Assembly (NCBI RefSeq): GCF_001891125.1
Contig: NZ_CP015247.1
Location: 1,506,501-1,570,500, forward strand
Length of the DNA: 64,000 nucleotides
DNA from: Leuconostoc suionicum
GTDB taxonomy: Bacteria; Bacillota; Bacilli; Lactobacillales; Lactobacillaceae
Direction of reading: 5' to 3'
Shown here: positions 46,787-56,397 of the stretch, one piece after another
How positions within the stretch are numbered: the first letter of the stretch is position 1
Layout of the letters: each line of letters begins with the position of its first letter
Program-made: the position numbers and the translations under genes
The notes under the pieces: generated by a model
Databases searched by the model: none
What the model saw: only the letters and a program-made list of their open reading frames with translations
What the model was told of the DNA's origin: nothing

Positions 46787-47258
46787 TCAGCCTCTCCTTT
46801 AGTGCTTCAACGATGGTCTTTGGGACAAACTTTACCATATTATCAGCACCCATGCTACCAATTTCTTTGACCATAGAACTGGAAATATTTTGATTTTCCG
46901 GTTTTGCAAGTAGTAAAACGGTCTCAACATCTGCCAGAGCACTATTCATTCCTGCAATATCACGTTCATACTCGAAATCTTTACCATTTCGAAGCCCTCG
47001 AACAATATATTTAGCACCAACTTCGTTCATGAATTGAACTGTTAGTCCCTTCATGATTGCTACCTCAACATTTGGTAAATCTTTAACGACAGTACTAATT
47101 AATGTCATTTTTTCTTTTGGTGTAAACAGCGCTGCTTTGCTTGTATTATTACCAACACCTACGATTACTTTTTCAAATATGCCACTAGCACGTTTAATAA
47201 TGTCTAAATGACCGTTGGTTAACGGATCAAAACTACCAGGAAATACTGCTATACTCAT
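46770..47258 (-). CDS. coaD: Phosphopantetheine adenylyltransferase
   Basis: This 162-residue protein begins IAVFPGSFDPLTNGHLDIIKRA (the nucleotidyltransferase HxGH-like motif TNGHLD) and has VRGLRNGKDFEYE and NISSSMVKEIG. It makes dephospho-CoA from phosphopantetheine and ATP. It lies 3 bases after rsmD and overlaps sepM, the usual rsmD-coaD-ylbL arrangement of Firmicutes. Confidence 0.96.
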   Translation of the reverse strand: MSIAVFPGSFDPLTNGHLDIIKRASGIFEKVIVGVGNNTSKAALFTPKEKMTLISTVVKDLPNVEVAIMKGLTVQFMNEVGAKYIVRGLRNGKDFEYERDIAGMNSALADVETVLLLAKPENQNISSSMVKEIGSMGADNMVKFVPKTIVEALKERLNAQKK

Positions 47259-47261
47259 AAT

Positions 47262-47816
47262 TTAGCCCTCATATTGATATATCGTCACTACGGTTATACC
47301 ATAATGTTTCTGTTGAATGATTGAGAAATCATCACTTTCATTTGGTAAATTTGCCTCATCATTGCTTTCAGCCAATATAATGGCACCCGAGTTTAATAAC
47401 CCATTTTCTGCCATAAACGACATATCTGCAGCAATGGTTTCTTTAGCATATGGTGGATCCAAAAAAATCAAATCAAATTTTTTTGAATTGGCTACAAAAT
47501 TAAGCAAAGCTTGTTGCGCTGGCGACTTTAGGACCGTAAACTCATCAGCATAATGTGTCTTCTCAATATTTTCTTGAATGACCTTAATTGCTTGGAACTG
47601 TCGATCTACTAACGTAGCATGCGTCATTCCTCTTGAAACAGCCTCAATGCTCAGGCCTCCTGTACCTGCATATAAATCAAGTACATTCCCGCCGTCTAAA
47701 TACGGCATTAACATGCTAAACATGGCTTCTTTCACTTTATCCGTTGTCGGACGTGTTTTGTCGCCATTGACTGCTTCAAGGCGTGTCCCTCGAAATCTTC
47801 CTGATACTACCCGCAT
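47262..47816 (-). CDS. rsmD: 16S rRNA (guanine-N2) methyltransferase RsmD
   Basis: The methyltransferase begins RVVSGRFRGTRLEAV and continues TRPTTDKVKEAMFSML, VLDLYAGTGGLSIEA (SAM) and the catalytic LIFLDPPYAKE. It methylates G966 of 16S rRNA. The ATG at 47816 begins at the conserved motif; the longer frame to 47888 would overlap ylbG. Its ribosome site is unclear, since the strong AAGGAGG lies further upstream inside ylbG. Confidence 0.92.
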   Translation of the reverse strand: MRVVSGRFRGTRLEAVNGDKTRPTTDKVKEAMFSMLMPYLDGGNVLDLYAGTGGLSIEAVSRGMTHATLVDRQFQAIKVIQENIEKTHYADEFTVLKSPAQQALLNFVANSKKFDLIFLDPPYAKETIAADMSFMAENGLLNSGAIILAESNDEANLPNESDDFSIIQQKHYGITVVTIYQYEG

Positions 47817-47838
47817 GATTATACGATATACAAACCCC

Positions 47839-48129
47839 TTAGTTTGTATTTCCTCCTTCATCATAATTTTCAAAGAAAATGTCATCATGCAAATTGTCTA
47901 AATCAGGATTAATTTCCGGACGTGGCGACATAACGACTTTTTTTACAAACTTGTATTGCTTAATTTTTTCAACTAATTGTTCAACATTTTCATCATTCAC
48001 ATATAAACCCACAAACATCATCTTGCGAGATATGTAAGTAATTTGACCAAACTTCTTAAGCTGTTGTACATGCCTTATATTATTGATATAGATGTAAATT
48101 GCACGGCGTGGTTGTATTTGAAATGTCAT
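47839..48129 (-). CDS. ylbG: YlbG family protein (DUF2129)
   Basis: This 96-residue protein contains RRAIYIYINNIRHVQQLKKFG and YVNDENVEQLVEKIKQYKFVKKVVMSPRPEI, the DUF2129/YlbG pattern. The family is conserved next to rsmD in Firmicutes; its function is not established. The ATG overlaps the ftsW stop by four bases. The C-terminal tail (NLHDDIFFENYDEGGN) is acidic. Confidence 0.9.
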   Translation of the reverse strand: MTFQIQPRRAIYIYINNIRHVQQLKKFGQITYISRKMMFVGLYVNDENVEQLVEKIKQYKFVKKVVMSPRPEINPDLDNLHDDIFFENYDEGGNTN

Positions 48130-49298
48130 CGATAATCCTTTCTAGCCACTGTATCATTTGGATGAATGACTGGTTTTTTCTTCTGTTGCGCAGCAATATT
48201 CAACGTTAAGCCAATAGCAGCACTAAAAGCTATATATGATGATCCACCACCAGAAATAAATGGAAAAACAACACCCGTTATTGGTAACACACCAATAACA
48301 CCACCTAAATTAACAAAGGCTTGGATAAACAATAAGGTCGCTACACCATACATAACTAATCGTTGGTATTGCCGTTTTTGTCTAATACCCAAAATAATAA
48401 GTCGTGTAATAATTATTAATAGTAAAATTAACACAATTACGGTCACTACTGCCCCTAATTCCTCTGTCATTACTGCCATAATAAAATCCGTATTTGATTC
48501 AGGTAGATAGGGTTTTATGAGAGAATTTCCTAAACCAACACCAAACATGCCACCATGAGCTATGGCGTAATAACCATATAGTAGTTGACGACTTTGATCT
48601 GGGTCAGCCCAAGGATTAACAAAATTAATTAATCTTAAAATACCATAATGCGTACTACCAGTCAGGTGAAATACTTTATCCATCAAATTAATGATTGGTT
48701 GTAAAAGTCCAAACCCAATGCCCGCGATAGCAAACCAGGCAACGGTAACCTTTTTAGACACACCAGCTGCAAGTACAATGGTTAGCATAATGAGGGCAGC
48801 AATAATCATATTACCGTTGTCTGGCATAATAAATAGCAAAAATAGAGATGAAAAAGGTAAAAGCCAAGCATTGAGTTGGCCAATTGGCTGTTGTAATAAT
48901 TTAACGTGTGGTTGCCATGGATGTTTAGCAAAAAAGTCAGCAAAGTATAATATCAAAACTAATTTTAAAAACTCAGCCGGTTGCAAAGTAATAATTCCCA
49001 GCGGAATCCAACCATGAGCGCCATTAACTGCTGGCATTATTCTGGCAATAATTAAAAGTCCAATTATACCAAACATCATCACCTTTATCCATTTTTCATT
49101 GCGCCAATTGTTAATATTAAAATGAAATAAAGTAAACGCACCAATCCAACCAATGAAAACAAAAAGAAGTTGTTTGTAGAAGTTTATCATTGCTGAATTC
49201 GTTAAGCTCGCCGAAAAAACCATTACCACACCCAACGAACTGAGTATGGCAAATGGTACCGCAATCCAATAATCTAATTTTCTGATTTTTTTAAACAT
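48126..49298 (-). CDS. ftsW: SEDS-family peptidoglycan polymerase, FtsW/RodA type
   Basis: This 390-residue protein has about ten membrane helices and SEDS motifs: NGAHGWIPLG, LQPAEFLKL, YAIAHGGMFGVGLGNS, FIMAVMTEELGA and a final SYIAFSAAIGL. It polymerises lipid II together with a class B PBP. The absence of a nearby pbp and the location between ylbG and pepA do not decide between FtsW and RodA; FtsW is used by analogy with the ylb region of Bacillus. It overlaps ylbG by four bases and pepA by one. Confidence 0.88.
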   Translation of the reverse strand: MFKKIRKLDYWIAVPFAILSSLGVVMVFSASLTNSAMINFYKQLLFVFIGWIGAFTLFHFNINNWRNEKWIKVMMFGIIGLLIIARIMPAVNGAHGWIPLGIITLQPAEFLKLVLILYFADFFAKHPWQPHVKLLQQPIGQLNAWLLPFSSLFLLFIMPDNGNMIIAALIMLTIVLAAGVSKKVTVAWFAIAGIGFGLLQPIINLMDKVFHLTGSTHYGILRLINFVNPWADPDQSRQLLYGYYAIAHGGMFGVGLGNSLIKPYLPESNTDFIMAVMTEELGAVVTVIVLILLLIIITRLIILGIRQKRQYQRLVMYGVATLLFIQAFVNLGGVIGVLPITGVVFPFISGGGSSYIAFSAAIGLTLNIAAQQKKKPVIHPNDTVARKDYR

Positions 49299-50368
49299 TA
49301 ATCGCCCATAATAGTTTTAAGATTTGCATCATCCAAATTTTTGGCAATGGCCACAACAAACGCTTTAGATGCCTCAAAATCCTTAATTGACCAAACTGTT
49401 TGGTGGGTGTGGATGTAACGAGAAGCAACACCTAATGCAACGGCTGGCACACCAGTTAACTCAGTTTGAGCTGCTGCTGCATCAGTTCCCCCCTTGGAAA
49501 CAAAGTACTGATAAGGAATATGATTATCTTCAGCCACAGATAACAAAAATTCTTTTAAGCGCAGCGGCATAACAACAGTTGGATCAAAAACACGTAATAA
49601 CGTTCCTTGATCTAGGATTCCTTGATGTCCAATTTGTCCTGAAGTATCATCTGCAGCACTAGAATCAACTGCGAAAAAAATATCTGGTTTCAGTAAATTG
49701 ACGGCGCCATGTGCACCTCGTAGCCCAACTTCTTCTTGAACATTGGCACCCATTATCAAGGTATTAGGTGTTTGAACATTTTCGAGTTCTTCCAAAGCGT
49801 CTAATATTGTCACAAGTCCAAATCGATTATCCCATGATTTAGATATTACACGCCTTTTATTCGCTGTCATAACTGTTGATACTTGTGGCACAATAAAGTC
49901 CCCAGGACGGACACCAAATGACCACGCTTCATCCTTGTCCAAAAATCCGCCATCAAATAGAACATCCTCTACGGTTGGCATCTGTGGGCCGTGAGCGCTG
50001 CCGCGTAATAAGTGCGGTGACACAGAACTTGAAATAATAGGATAATTACCTTTACTTGTGAACAAAGTAAATCTTTGCGAGCTAATTACTGCTGGATTCC
50101 ATCCACCAAGAGCGGCCACTTTAAGTGCACCACTAGGCAGAATATCTGTCACAATAAATCCAACTTCATCCATATGCGCTGAAAACATTACACGTGGACC
50201 TTGTTGTCCCTCTTTAACACCGTAAACACCACCAAGTCCCTCTTGGTGGATTGTATCAACCAATGGTTCCAAATCAGAACGGAAAGATTGACGAATAGCA
50301 TGTTCTTGGCCAGAAGTGCCTTGTAGTTCTGTATACTTTTTTACACGAGCCCATGTTCTATCATTCAT
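49298..50368 (-). CDS. pepA: M42-family aminopeptidase (glutamyl aminopeptidase-like)
   Basis: This 356-residue metallopeptidase has [49 protein letters not shown] and a final [12 protein letters not shown], which supply the two-metal site of M42 enzymes. In lactococci PepA releases N-terminal Glu/Asp from peptides. The stop shares one base with the ftsW ATG, and the start overlaps gpmA by four bases. Cytosolic, likely a multimer by family. Confidence 0.9.
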   Translation of the reverse strand: MNDRTWARVKKYTELQGTSGQEHAIRQSFRSDLEPLVDTIHQEGLGGVYGVKEGQQGPRVMFSAHMDEVGFIVTDILPSGALKVAALGGWNPAVISSQRFTLFTSKGNYPIISSSVSPHLLRGSAHGPQMPTVEDVLFDGGFLDKDEAWSFGVRPGDFIVPQVSTVMTANKRRVISKSWDNRFGLVTILDALEELENVQTPNTLIMGANVQEEVGLRGAHGAVNLLKPDIFFAVDSSAADDTSGQIGHQGILDQGTLLRVFDPTVVMPLRLKEFLLSVAEDNHIPYQYFVSKGGTDAAAAQTELTGVPAVALGVASRYIHTHQTVWSIKDFEASKAFVVAIAKNLDDANLKTIMGD

Positions 50369-51027
50369 TCTAAATAAATCCTTTCACTAAATCCTTCTTC
50401 ATACTCGTACAAAATTGGTTCGCCATTGTCAATCTCAAGACCGTCTATGTCTTCATCACTGATATGTTCTATATATTTGACTAAAGCCCGTAGGGAGCTA
50501 CCATGTGCGACGATTAAGACGTTTTTACCCTGCTGAATCTGAGGCAAAATTTTTGAATGCCAATAAGGAACAAGCCGATCGCTGGCCATTTTCAAGCTCT
50601 CACCGCGTGGTTCTAGGCCTTCTGGGTAACGTCTATCTGGAGTAACGTGTTCTAATAGAGGTGGCGTAGCCGTATAACTACGTCGCCATAAGGCAACTTT
50701 ATTTGCGCCATATTGTTGACGAGCATAATCTTTGTTCAAACCACGTAATGCACCATAGTGCCGCTCATTGAGTTGCCAAGCCTTATGGAGTGGTAACCAC
50801 AACTGCTCAATTTCTTCTAATATAATATTGTCAGTTATTATTGCGCGCTTTAAAAAAGAAGTAAATGATACATCAAATTGCAAACCATGTCGCTTCAAAA
50901 CTTCACCAACACGGTTCGCTTGTCTAACCCCTTTTAAGGTCAGTGGAACGTCAGTCCATCCGGTAAATTCATTGTCACGGTTTGCTGTTGACTCTCCGTG
51001 GCGAACTAACACAAGTTTAGCAGCCAT
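50365..51027 (-). CDS. gpmA: 2,3-bisphosphoglycerate-dependent phosphoglycerate mutase
   Basis: This 220-residue enzyme begins [21 protein letters not shown] with the phosphohistidine RHG and has [19 protein letters not shown] and [15 protein letters not shown]. It interconverts 3- and 2-phosphoglycerate. The ATG at 51027 has GGAG upstream, so the two-codon extension is rejected. The sequence is somewhat divergent from classical GpmA ([12 protein letters not shown] is conserved, but the C-terminal tail differs), so a paralogous role is possible. Confidence 0.88.
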   Translation of the reverse strand: MAAKLVLVRHGESTANRDNEFTGWTDVPLTLKGVRQANRVGEVLKRHGLQFDVSFTSFLKRAIITDNIILEEIEQLWLPLHKAWQLNERHYGALRGLNKDYARQQYGANKVALWRRSYTATPPLLEHVTPDRRYPEGLEPRGESLKMASDRLVPYWHSKILPQIQQGKNVLIVAHGSSLRALVKYIEHISDEDIDGLEIDNGEPILYEYEEGFSERIYLE

Positions 51028-51368
51028 ATGCAACTCCTTTTTTTATACTCTTCCCATTATATCGTTTCAATCATTTTAAAGCTACGTAAGCAAATATTGG
51101 ATTGCTCACAAATGATCATTTTTTAATATTAGTATGATTATATCATTATTCGAAACATCAATTATCGACGATGTCAGCTCGAAGATATTTTAATTTATCT
51201 CCGAATTTAATTCAAAAGACATGAAAAAATTCTTGGTAAAAACCTAGTGTATCCAGCCTTTTACAAACTGATGTCTTTCTTATAAATTTTAGAACAAAAC
51301 CCTAGTCAAACTAGCACTATTCGTTTAGAATATATGTTCAAGACATTTTTATCTATATTGGAGAGAAT
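51028..51368. other. Intergenic region between gpmA and the MATE gene
   Basis: 341 bases with no credible gene. It holds the divergent starts of gpmA and the MATE gene, a CTAGT-caa-ACTAG palindrome, and a long-range AAAGACAT/ATGTCTTT pair (about 51217 and 51272) that could form the base of an untested leader stem. Confidence 0.4.
51302..51331 (+). promoter_or_regulatory. MATE promoter with an overlapping palindrome
   Basis: CTAGT-caa-ACTAG (51302-51314) is a perfect inverted repeat covering a weak -35, TAGTCA (51303-51308), with TAGAAT (51326-51331) 17 bases further on. The layout fits an operator for a dimeric repressor such as a MarR or TetR protein; none is encoded next door. Confidence 0.45.
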
Positions 51369-52724
51369 ATGCGTGATTTAACTCAGGGAACTCCCGCAAA
51401 GCAAATTTTATTTTTTACAATTCCACTCGTAATTGGAAATCTTTTCCAACAATTATATAATTTTTCCGATACGCTGATTGTTGGTCAAACACTTGGTGTA
51501 AAATCTCTTGCTGCTGTTGGAGCAACTGGTTCAATCATGTTTCTAGTTATAGGATTCGTACAAGGATTCACTTCCGGATTATCAATTATTACAGCGCAAC
51601 GTTATGGTGCCCGTGATATTGCTGGTGTGCGCAAAAGTATGGCGTCAACAATTATCGTATCAGCAATAGTCACTATAATCGTTACCCTGGTGAGTTTTCT
51701 CTTAATCTATCCGTTACTTAAAATCATGCAAACCCCACCAGACATTTTGAATCAAGCATTCACATTTATTAGTATCATCTTAGGTGGTATTTTTGCTACG
51801 ATGGGGTACAATCTCACCGCTAATGCCCTTCGTGCAGTGGGTGATTCTCGCTCACCGTTAATTTATTTGGTTATTGGTATGTTTGTTAACATTGGTCTCG
51901 AATTATGGTTGATTTTAGGTCTTGGTTTTGGTGTTGCTGGAGCGGCTATTGCAACTGTTATCGCACAATTGGTCTCTGCGATTCTAAGCTTTTGGCACAT
52001 TTATAGATTTGTGCCCCAGCTTCGTGTTGATCGTGATGATTTAAAATGGGACGCAAAAGACATTCGCACTCATTTACACGCCGGTCTACCTATGGGCTTT
52101 CAGAGTTCAATTATAGCGATTGGTTCATTAGTTTTACAAGGTGCATTGAATACATTAGGAACAGACGCAGTTGCAGCAACCACGGCTGCGCAGCGTATTG
52201 ATCAAGTGGCTACACTACCTATGATGTCATTTGGTATAACAATGGCAACCTTCGCTGCGCAAAACTATGGTGCCAAACAATATCAACGCATTTTAATCGG
52301 GGTAAGACATGCGCTGTTTATGAGCATGGGATTTGGTCTGTTTATGGGTATTTTAGAAATTACGTTTGGTCATGTTGCCGTGTCTATGTTTGTCGGTGCT
52401 GATCAACATCGCGTATTATCATTAGCGCAACAGTACTTCTGGGCTAATGGTGCCTTCTACTATATACTATCCGCTTTATTTATTATACGATATGTTTTGC
52501 AAGGACTTAATGACTCCAGAACACCTACCTTTGCTGGTATTGCTGAATTAGTCATGCGAACAGCAGCAGCAATTACTTTAGTTGGACCTTTTGGATTTTT
52601 CGGTGCCAGCTTGGCCAATATGTTAGCTTGGACAGGTTCTGTTCTGGTCATGATTCCAGCTTATCTCAAAACTGTTAAAATGTTAAAAGAACAACATATT
52701 TCTTTAAATTCCGAACGTTTATAA
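51369..52724 (+). CDS. MATE-family multidrug/cation exporter
   Basis: This 451-residue protein has twelve predicted hydrophobic segments in two similar halves, with LVIGNLFQQLYNFSDTLIVG and AVGATGSIMFLVIGFVQGFTSGLSII near the start and MMSFGITMATFAAQNYGA mid-protein, all typical of MATE exporters. It would expel cationic drugs or metabolites driven by Na+ or H+. GGAGAG precedes the ATG. It is upstream of the NCS2 permease on the same strand, with 153 bases between. Confidence 0.92.
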   Translation: MRDLTQGTPAKQILFFTIPLVIGNLFQQLYNFSDTLIVGQTLGVKSLAAVGATGSIMFLVIGFVQGFTSGLSIITAQRYGARDIAGVRKSMASTIIVSAIVTIIVTLVSFLLIYPLLKIMQTPPDILNQAFTFISIILGGIFATMGYNLTANALRAVGDSRSPLIYLVIGMFVNIGLELWLILGLGFGVAGAAIATVIAQLVSAILSFWHIYRFVPQLRVDRDDLKWDAKDIRTHLHAGLPMGFQSSIIAIGSLVLQGALNTLGTDAVAATTAAQRIDQVATLPMMSFGITMATFAAQNYGAKQYQRILIGVRHALFMSMGFGLFMGILEITFGHVAVSMFVGADQHRVLSLAQQYFWANGAFYYILSALFIIRYVLQGLNDSRTPTFAGIAELVMRTAAAITLVGPFGFFGASLANMLAWTGSVLVMIPAYLKTVKMLKEQHISLNSERL

Positions 52725-52738
52725 TGTTGCGTTCGTTT

Positions 52739-52752
52739 ATTAAGCGCTTTCA
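52739..52752. promoter_or_regulatory. cre-like sequence upstream of the NCS2 permease
   Basis: ATTAAGCGCTTTCA matches 12 of 14 positions of TGWAANCGNTNWCA, with the first two differing. It lies 15 bases after the MATE stop and 125 bases before the permease ATG. Confidence 0.35.
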
Positions 52753-52877
52753 CTTATTATTTTTAGCCATTATTCGCGAAAATATCTTTTATTTTCTCAT
52801 TTTTAATTTAATTATTAGTAAACAACTGCTAAAATTAATTTGTACGTTATTCGTAACTAAATATTTGGGAGGCAATC

Positions 52878-54185
52878 ATGTCTACGATTGCACATTATTT
52901 CAAACTTGACGAACTCAACACAAGTGTTCGAACTGAGTTTATTGCTGGTTTAACTACTTTTGTGTCGATGGCTTACATCCTATTTGTTAACCCTACCGTT
53001 TTGGGTGCAGCAGGTATGGACAAAGGCGCTGTTTTCACAGCCACAGCAATTGCTTCAGCTGTCGCAACCATCTTCATGGGTGTTGTTGCACTCTACCCTA
53101 TTGCTATTGCCCCAGGGCTTGGCGTAAATGCTTTTTTCGCTTATTCTGTTGTTATTGGTATGGGCGTAAAATGGGAAACTGCTATGGCTGGTGTGTTTGT
53201 AGCCGCATTGATTTTCTTAGTTTTAACATTTTTCAAAATTCGTGAGAAAATCATCAATATTATTCCACAAAATCTAAAGCTCGCTATTGCTTCAGGAATC
53301 GGGCTATTCATTGCTTTTATCGGATTGCATGACGCAGGGCTGATTGTAGCTAACAAAGACACCATGGTATCTTTGGGGCATCTATCATCACCTACATCGC
53401 TATTATCAATTTTTGGAATTATTGTTACTTTTATATTGATCAGTCGTAAAACACCGGCTGCCATATTCATTGGTATGGTTTTAACATCCCTTGCTGGTAT
53501 TCTAACTGGTCTAATCAAATTACCTTCTGCCATTATTTCACCTGCTCCTTCACTTGCACCTACATTTGGTGCCGGCGTTATGCATGTTGGTGATATTAAT
53601 TCTTTGCAACTAGTCACAGTTGTTATCACCTTCTTGATTGTTACTTTTTTTGACACAGCTGGTACAATGATTGGCTTAGCCACACAAGCTGGATTCATGA
53701 AAAATAATGAAATGCCTCGTGCTGGCCGTGCCCTAATGGCTGATGCGGTTGGTATGACAGTAGGTGCCGTTATTGGTACTTCACCTACTTCTGCTTACGT
53801 TGAATCGTCATCTGGTATTGCAGTTGGTGGTCGTTCAGGATTAACTTCCGTGTTCACTGGAATATTTTTCTTGTTTGCTCTGCTCTTCTCACCTCTTTTA
53901 TCTGTAGTTACTTCACAAGTCACAGCACCAGCGTTAGTGGTAGTTGGCGTCTTAATGGCCAAAAACTTACGCTTAATTGATTGGGAAGATTTAGCTATCG
54001 CAGCGCCAGCATTTTTAATTGTTATTGGTATGCCCCTAACCTATTCTATATCAGATGGTATCGCGCTTGGTTTCATCTTATATCCAATCACAATGATTGC
54101 AACCGGTCGTATCAAGAAAGTACATCCTCTGATGTATGTATTAGCGATTATGTTCATTGCATTCTTAATGATCATTGCGCATTAG
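52878..54185 (+). CDS. NCS2-family purine permease (hypoxanthine/guanine type)
   Basis: This 435-residue protein has about 12-13 membrane segments and the AzgA/PbuG-type motifs RTEFIAGLTTFVSMAYILFVNP, YPIAIAPGLGVNAFFAYSVV, FFDTAGTMIGL and GTSPTSAYVESSSGI. Members import hypoxanthine, guanine or adenine with protons. GGGAGGC precedes the ATG. I see no clear purine riboswitch in the 153-base upstream gap; a CGAAC stretch on the minus strand near 52735 is a weak PurBox half-site. It is followed by a bidirectional terminator. Confidence 0.9.
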   Translation: MSTIAHYFKLDELNTSVRTEFIAGLTTFVSMAYILFVNPTVLGAAGMDKGAVFTATAIASAVATIFMGVVALYPIAIAPGLGVNAFFAYSVVIGMGVKWETAMAGVFVAALIFLVLTFFKIREKIINIIPQNLKLAIASGIGLFIAFIGLHDAGLIVANKDTMVSLGHLSSPTSLLSIFGIIVTFILISRKTPAAIFIGMVLTSLAGILTGLIKLPSAIISPAPSLAPTFGAGVMHVGDINSLQLVTVVITFLIVTFFDTAGTMIGLATQAGFMKNNEMPRAGRALMADAVGMTVGAVIGTSPTSAYVESSSGIAVGGRSGLTSVFTGIFFLFALLFSPLLSVVTSQVTAPALVVVGVLMAKNLRLIDWEDLAIAAPAFLIVIGMPLTYSISDGIALGFILYPITMIATGRIKKVHPLMYVLAIMFIAFLMIIAH

Positions 54186-54191
54186 AAACAC

Positions 54192-54230
54192 AAAAAAAGA
54201 CGTCGCTTAAATTTCGCGTCTTTTTTATTT
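54192..54230. terminator. Bidirectional terminator between the NCS2 permease and recN
   Basis: AAAAAAAGACG and CGTCTTTTTT form the stem around a 14-base loop, with T-runs on both strands; it serves the permease (plus) and recN (minus). Confidence 0.85.
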
Positions 54231-54237
54231 TGTTAAT

Positions 54238-55905
54238 TTAAAATTTTTGACGTAAATCACGAGCATTTGCCAGAGCAGTTTCAGTAATATTGTCACCAGA
54301 TAACATCATAGCAATTGCGTGAACTCGACCATCTTCATCTAAAGGTGCCACTTGGGTGAGTGTACGATCATTTTCAGTTAACTTCGATATCAAATAATGA
54401 TGCGTTGCAGCTGCTGCAACTTGTGGTAAATGCGTAATTGCTAAAACTTGTGAATCAGTTGAAATTGTGAGCATTTTTTTTGCTATTGCCTGAGCCACAC
54501 GACCGGAAACACCTGTATCCGCTTCATCAAAAACAATTGAAATGATATGCTGTTGCTTAACAAATGTAGTTTTCAATGCTAACATCAGGCGAGCAGCTTC
54601 TCCCCCTGATGCGATCTTGACCAAGGGTGCCATTCCTTCTCCAACGTTAGTTTGGACATAAAATTCAACTTTATCAATTCCTGAGGAGATATAGCCTTCA
54701 ACTGGATCAAAGTGTACAGCAAACTCGGCCCCACTCATTAATAAATCGTTCAGTTGCTGATTAACATTCTTTTCTAAATTTCGGGCTACTTTTTGTCGAG
54801 CCTCACGTAATTTAATCGCCTTTTTTCTTAATAACTGGCGCATGTCATTTTGTTTGACCTGCAGTCGTTCAACATCAAATTCATCATCATCTATAAGCGA
54901 AAGCTCTTTTTCGATTTTGGCTTGAAAATCTAATACGTCTGCAACCGACGTACCGTACTTGCGTTCTAATGAATGAATTAGCTGAAGCCGGTCATCAATG
55001 CGAATTAGTTCTGCCTCATCATATGTTAACTCACTCAGTTGTTCGTCAACATCACGGCCAACATCTTGGGCTGTGTAATAAGCTTCGGAAATCGTTTTTG
55101 CTAGCTCAGCATACTGATCATCATATTCTGCAATATCTTGTAGTTGATGAACTGCTTCAGCAAGGGAATCTATCGCGCCACCTTGCTCGCCGCTTAGTGC
55201 CGTCTGCGTTAACTGAAGCCGATCAGCAATTTTTTTGAAATTACGCAACTTATCACGTGCATCTAATAAGTCATTTTCTTCATTTGGCTGCAAATTGGCT
55301 TCCTGCAGTTCTTCTTGTTGAAACTTCAAAAGATCTAAACGTTGTGTAATTTCTTGTTGTGACGTTTGAATATTTCTAATCCGAGTGGTGATAGAACGGA
55401 ATTTTTGAAAAAGTTCTTGGTAATCATTTCTAAATTGGGAAATTTTTTCACCACCAAAAGCATCCAATAACGGCAAATGCTCCTCTGGATTTAGTAATTG
55501 CTGTGCGTCATTTTGTCCTTGGATGTCAACTAAGTAACGACCAATAGCCGCTAAAGTTTTCAAATTGACAAGAACACCATTGATTCGAATAATACTCCGC
55601 CCATTTTGATTTAATTCACGATAAATAATAAGCTCATTATCATCACCTGCTACACCACTTCGAGCAATTAGATCTCTTAGCTTTTGATTATCCGGAACAC
55701 TGAAAACTGCCTGTAGAACAGCTTTTTTACTGCCATGACGAACCATTTCAGAATTCGCACGACCACCAGTTAACATGAAAAGTGCATCAATAATAATTGA
55801 TTTTCCAGCACCAGTTTCACCGGTTAAAACGCTCATTCCTTCTTCAAACTGAAGATCCACTTTTTCAATAATCGCAAAATTTTCTATAATTAGATTTTCT
55901 AACAT
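54238..55905 (-). CDS. recN: DNA repair protein RecN
   Basis: This 555-residue SMC-like ATPase has GETGAGKSIIIDALFML near residue 30, coiled coils in the middle (about 150-350), the signature ASGGEAARLMLALK and Walker B IVFDEADTGVSG. It acts early in double-strand break repair. The ATG at 55905 is preceded by GGAGTTACTT. It ends the operon xseA-xseB-ispA-tlyA-argR-recN, an order conserved in Firmicutes. Confidence 0.95.
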   Translation of the reverse strand: MLENLIIENFAIIEKVDLQFEEGMSVLTGETGAGKSIIIDALFMLTGGRANSEMVRHGSKKAVLQAVFSVPDNQKLRDLIARSGVAGDDNELIIYRELNQNGRSIIRINGVLVNLKTLAAIGRYLVDIQGQNDAQQLLNPEEHLPLLDAFGGEKISQFRNDYQELFQKFRSITTRIRNIQTSQQEITQRLDLLKFQQEELQEANLQPNEENDLLDARDKLRNFKKIADRLQLTQTALSGEQGGAIDSLAEAVHQLQDIAEYDDQYAELAKTISEAYYTAQDVGRDVDEQLSELTYDEAELIRIDDRLQLIHSLERKYGTSVADVLDFQAKIEKELSLIDDDEFDVERLQVKQNDMRQLLRKKAIKLREARQKVARNLEKNVNQQLNDLLMSGAEFAVHFDPVEGYISSGIDKVEFYVQTNVGEGMAPLVKIASGGEAARLMLALKTTFVKQQHIISIVFDEADTGVSGRVAQAIAKKMLTISTDSQVLAITHLPQVAAAATHHYLISKLTENDRTLTQVAPLDEDGRVHAIAMMLSGDNITETALANARDLRQKF

Positions 55906-55941
55906 AAGTAACTCCATCAACGTAGTACATGCTATACGTTG

Positions 55942-56397
55942 TTATTTTTCAAGTAACTTTTGAATAATGTTAATCACTTTTGCCGTAGGAATACCATCTT
56001 TTAATAATACGAGAACCGAACCATCATCGCTTATGGTTGCAAATATTTCCGGTAGCTGCACTTGCTCAATCAAGTTTGCTACCAATTGACCATTTCCAGG
56101 TTGAACTTTGATCATAATCATTCCACGCTGCGCACGCAAATTCAAAAATGATTGCTGTAGCGCTCGACGTAATCGCTGTAAGTATGGCCTGTCGTCAGAT
56201 TTTGGTAAATGATATAAAAAGCCATCATGGGAATTTGGAACTTTAATTAATCCTAACTCATTAATATCACGCGATATTGTTGCTTGGGTAACCTTTTCGC
56301 CAATCTTTTCAAAATGCGCAACAATATCTTCCTGACGACCCACAGGATGCTCTTTAATGAGCAACAACAAGGCTTTTTGGCGATCTTTTTTATTCAT
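55942..56397 (-). CDS. argR: Arginine repressor ArgR/AhrC
   Basis: The 151-residue form from the ATG at 56397 (AAGGAGAA before it) has an N-terminal winged helix (GRQEDIVAHFEKIGEKVTQATISRDINELGLIKVP) and a C-terminal oligomerisation domain with GDN-like TISDDGSVLVLL. The arginine-binding region is shorter than in E. coli but normal for lactobacilli. It controls arginine metabolism genes, none of which lie in this window. It overlaps the tlyA stop. Confidence 0.93.
   Translation of the reverse strand: MNKKDRQKALLLLIKEHPVGRQEDIVAHFEKIGEKVTQATISRDINELGLIKVPNSHDGFLYHLPKSDDRPYLQRLRRALQQSFLNLRAQRGMIMIKVQPGNGQLVANLIEQVQLPEIFATISDDGSVLVLLKDGIPTAKVINIIQKLLEK

Noticed and set aside
52725-52877. Purine riboswitch before the NCS2 permease
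   Set aside because: I could not find the conserved three-way junction loops; only a partial cre match and a weak PurBox half-site are present.
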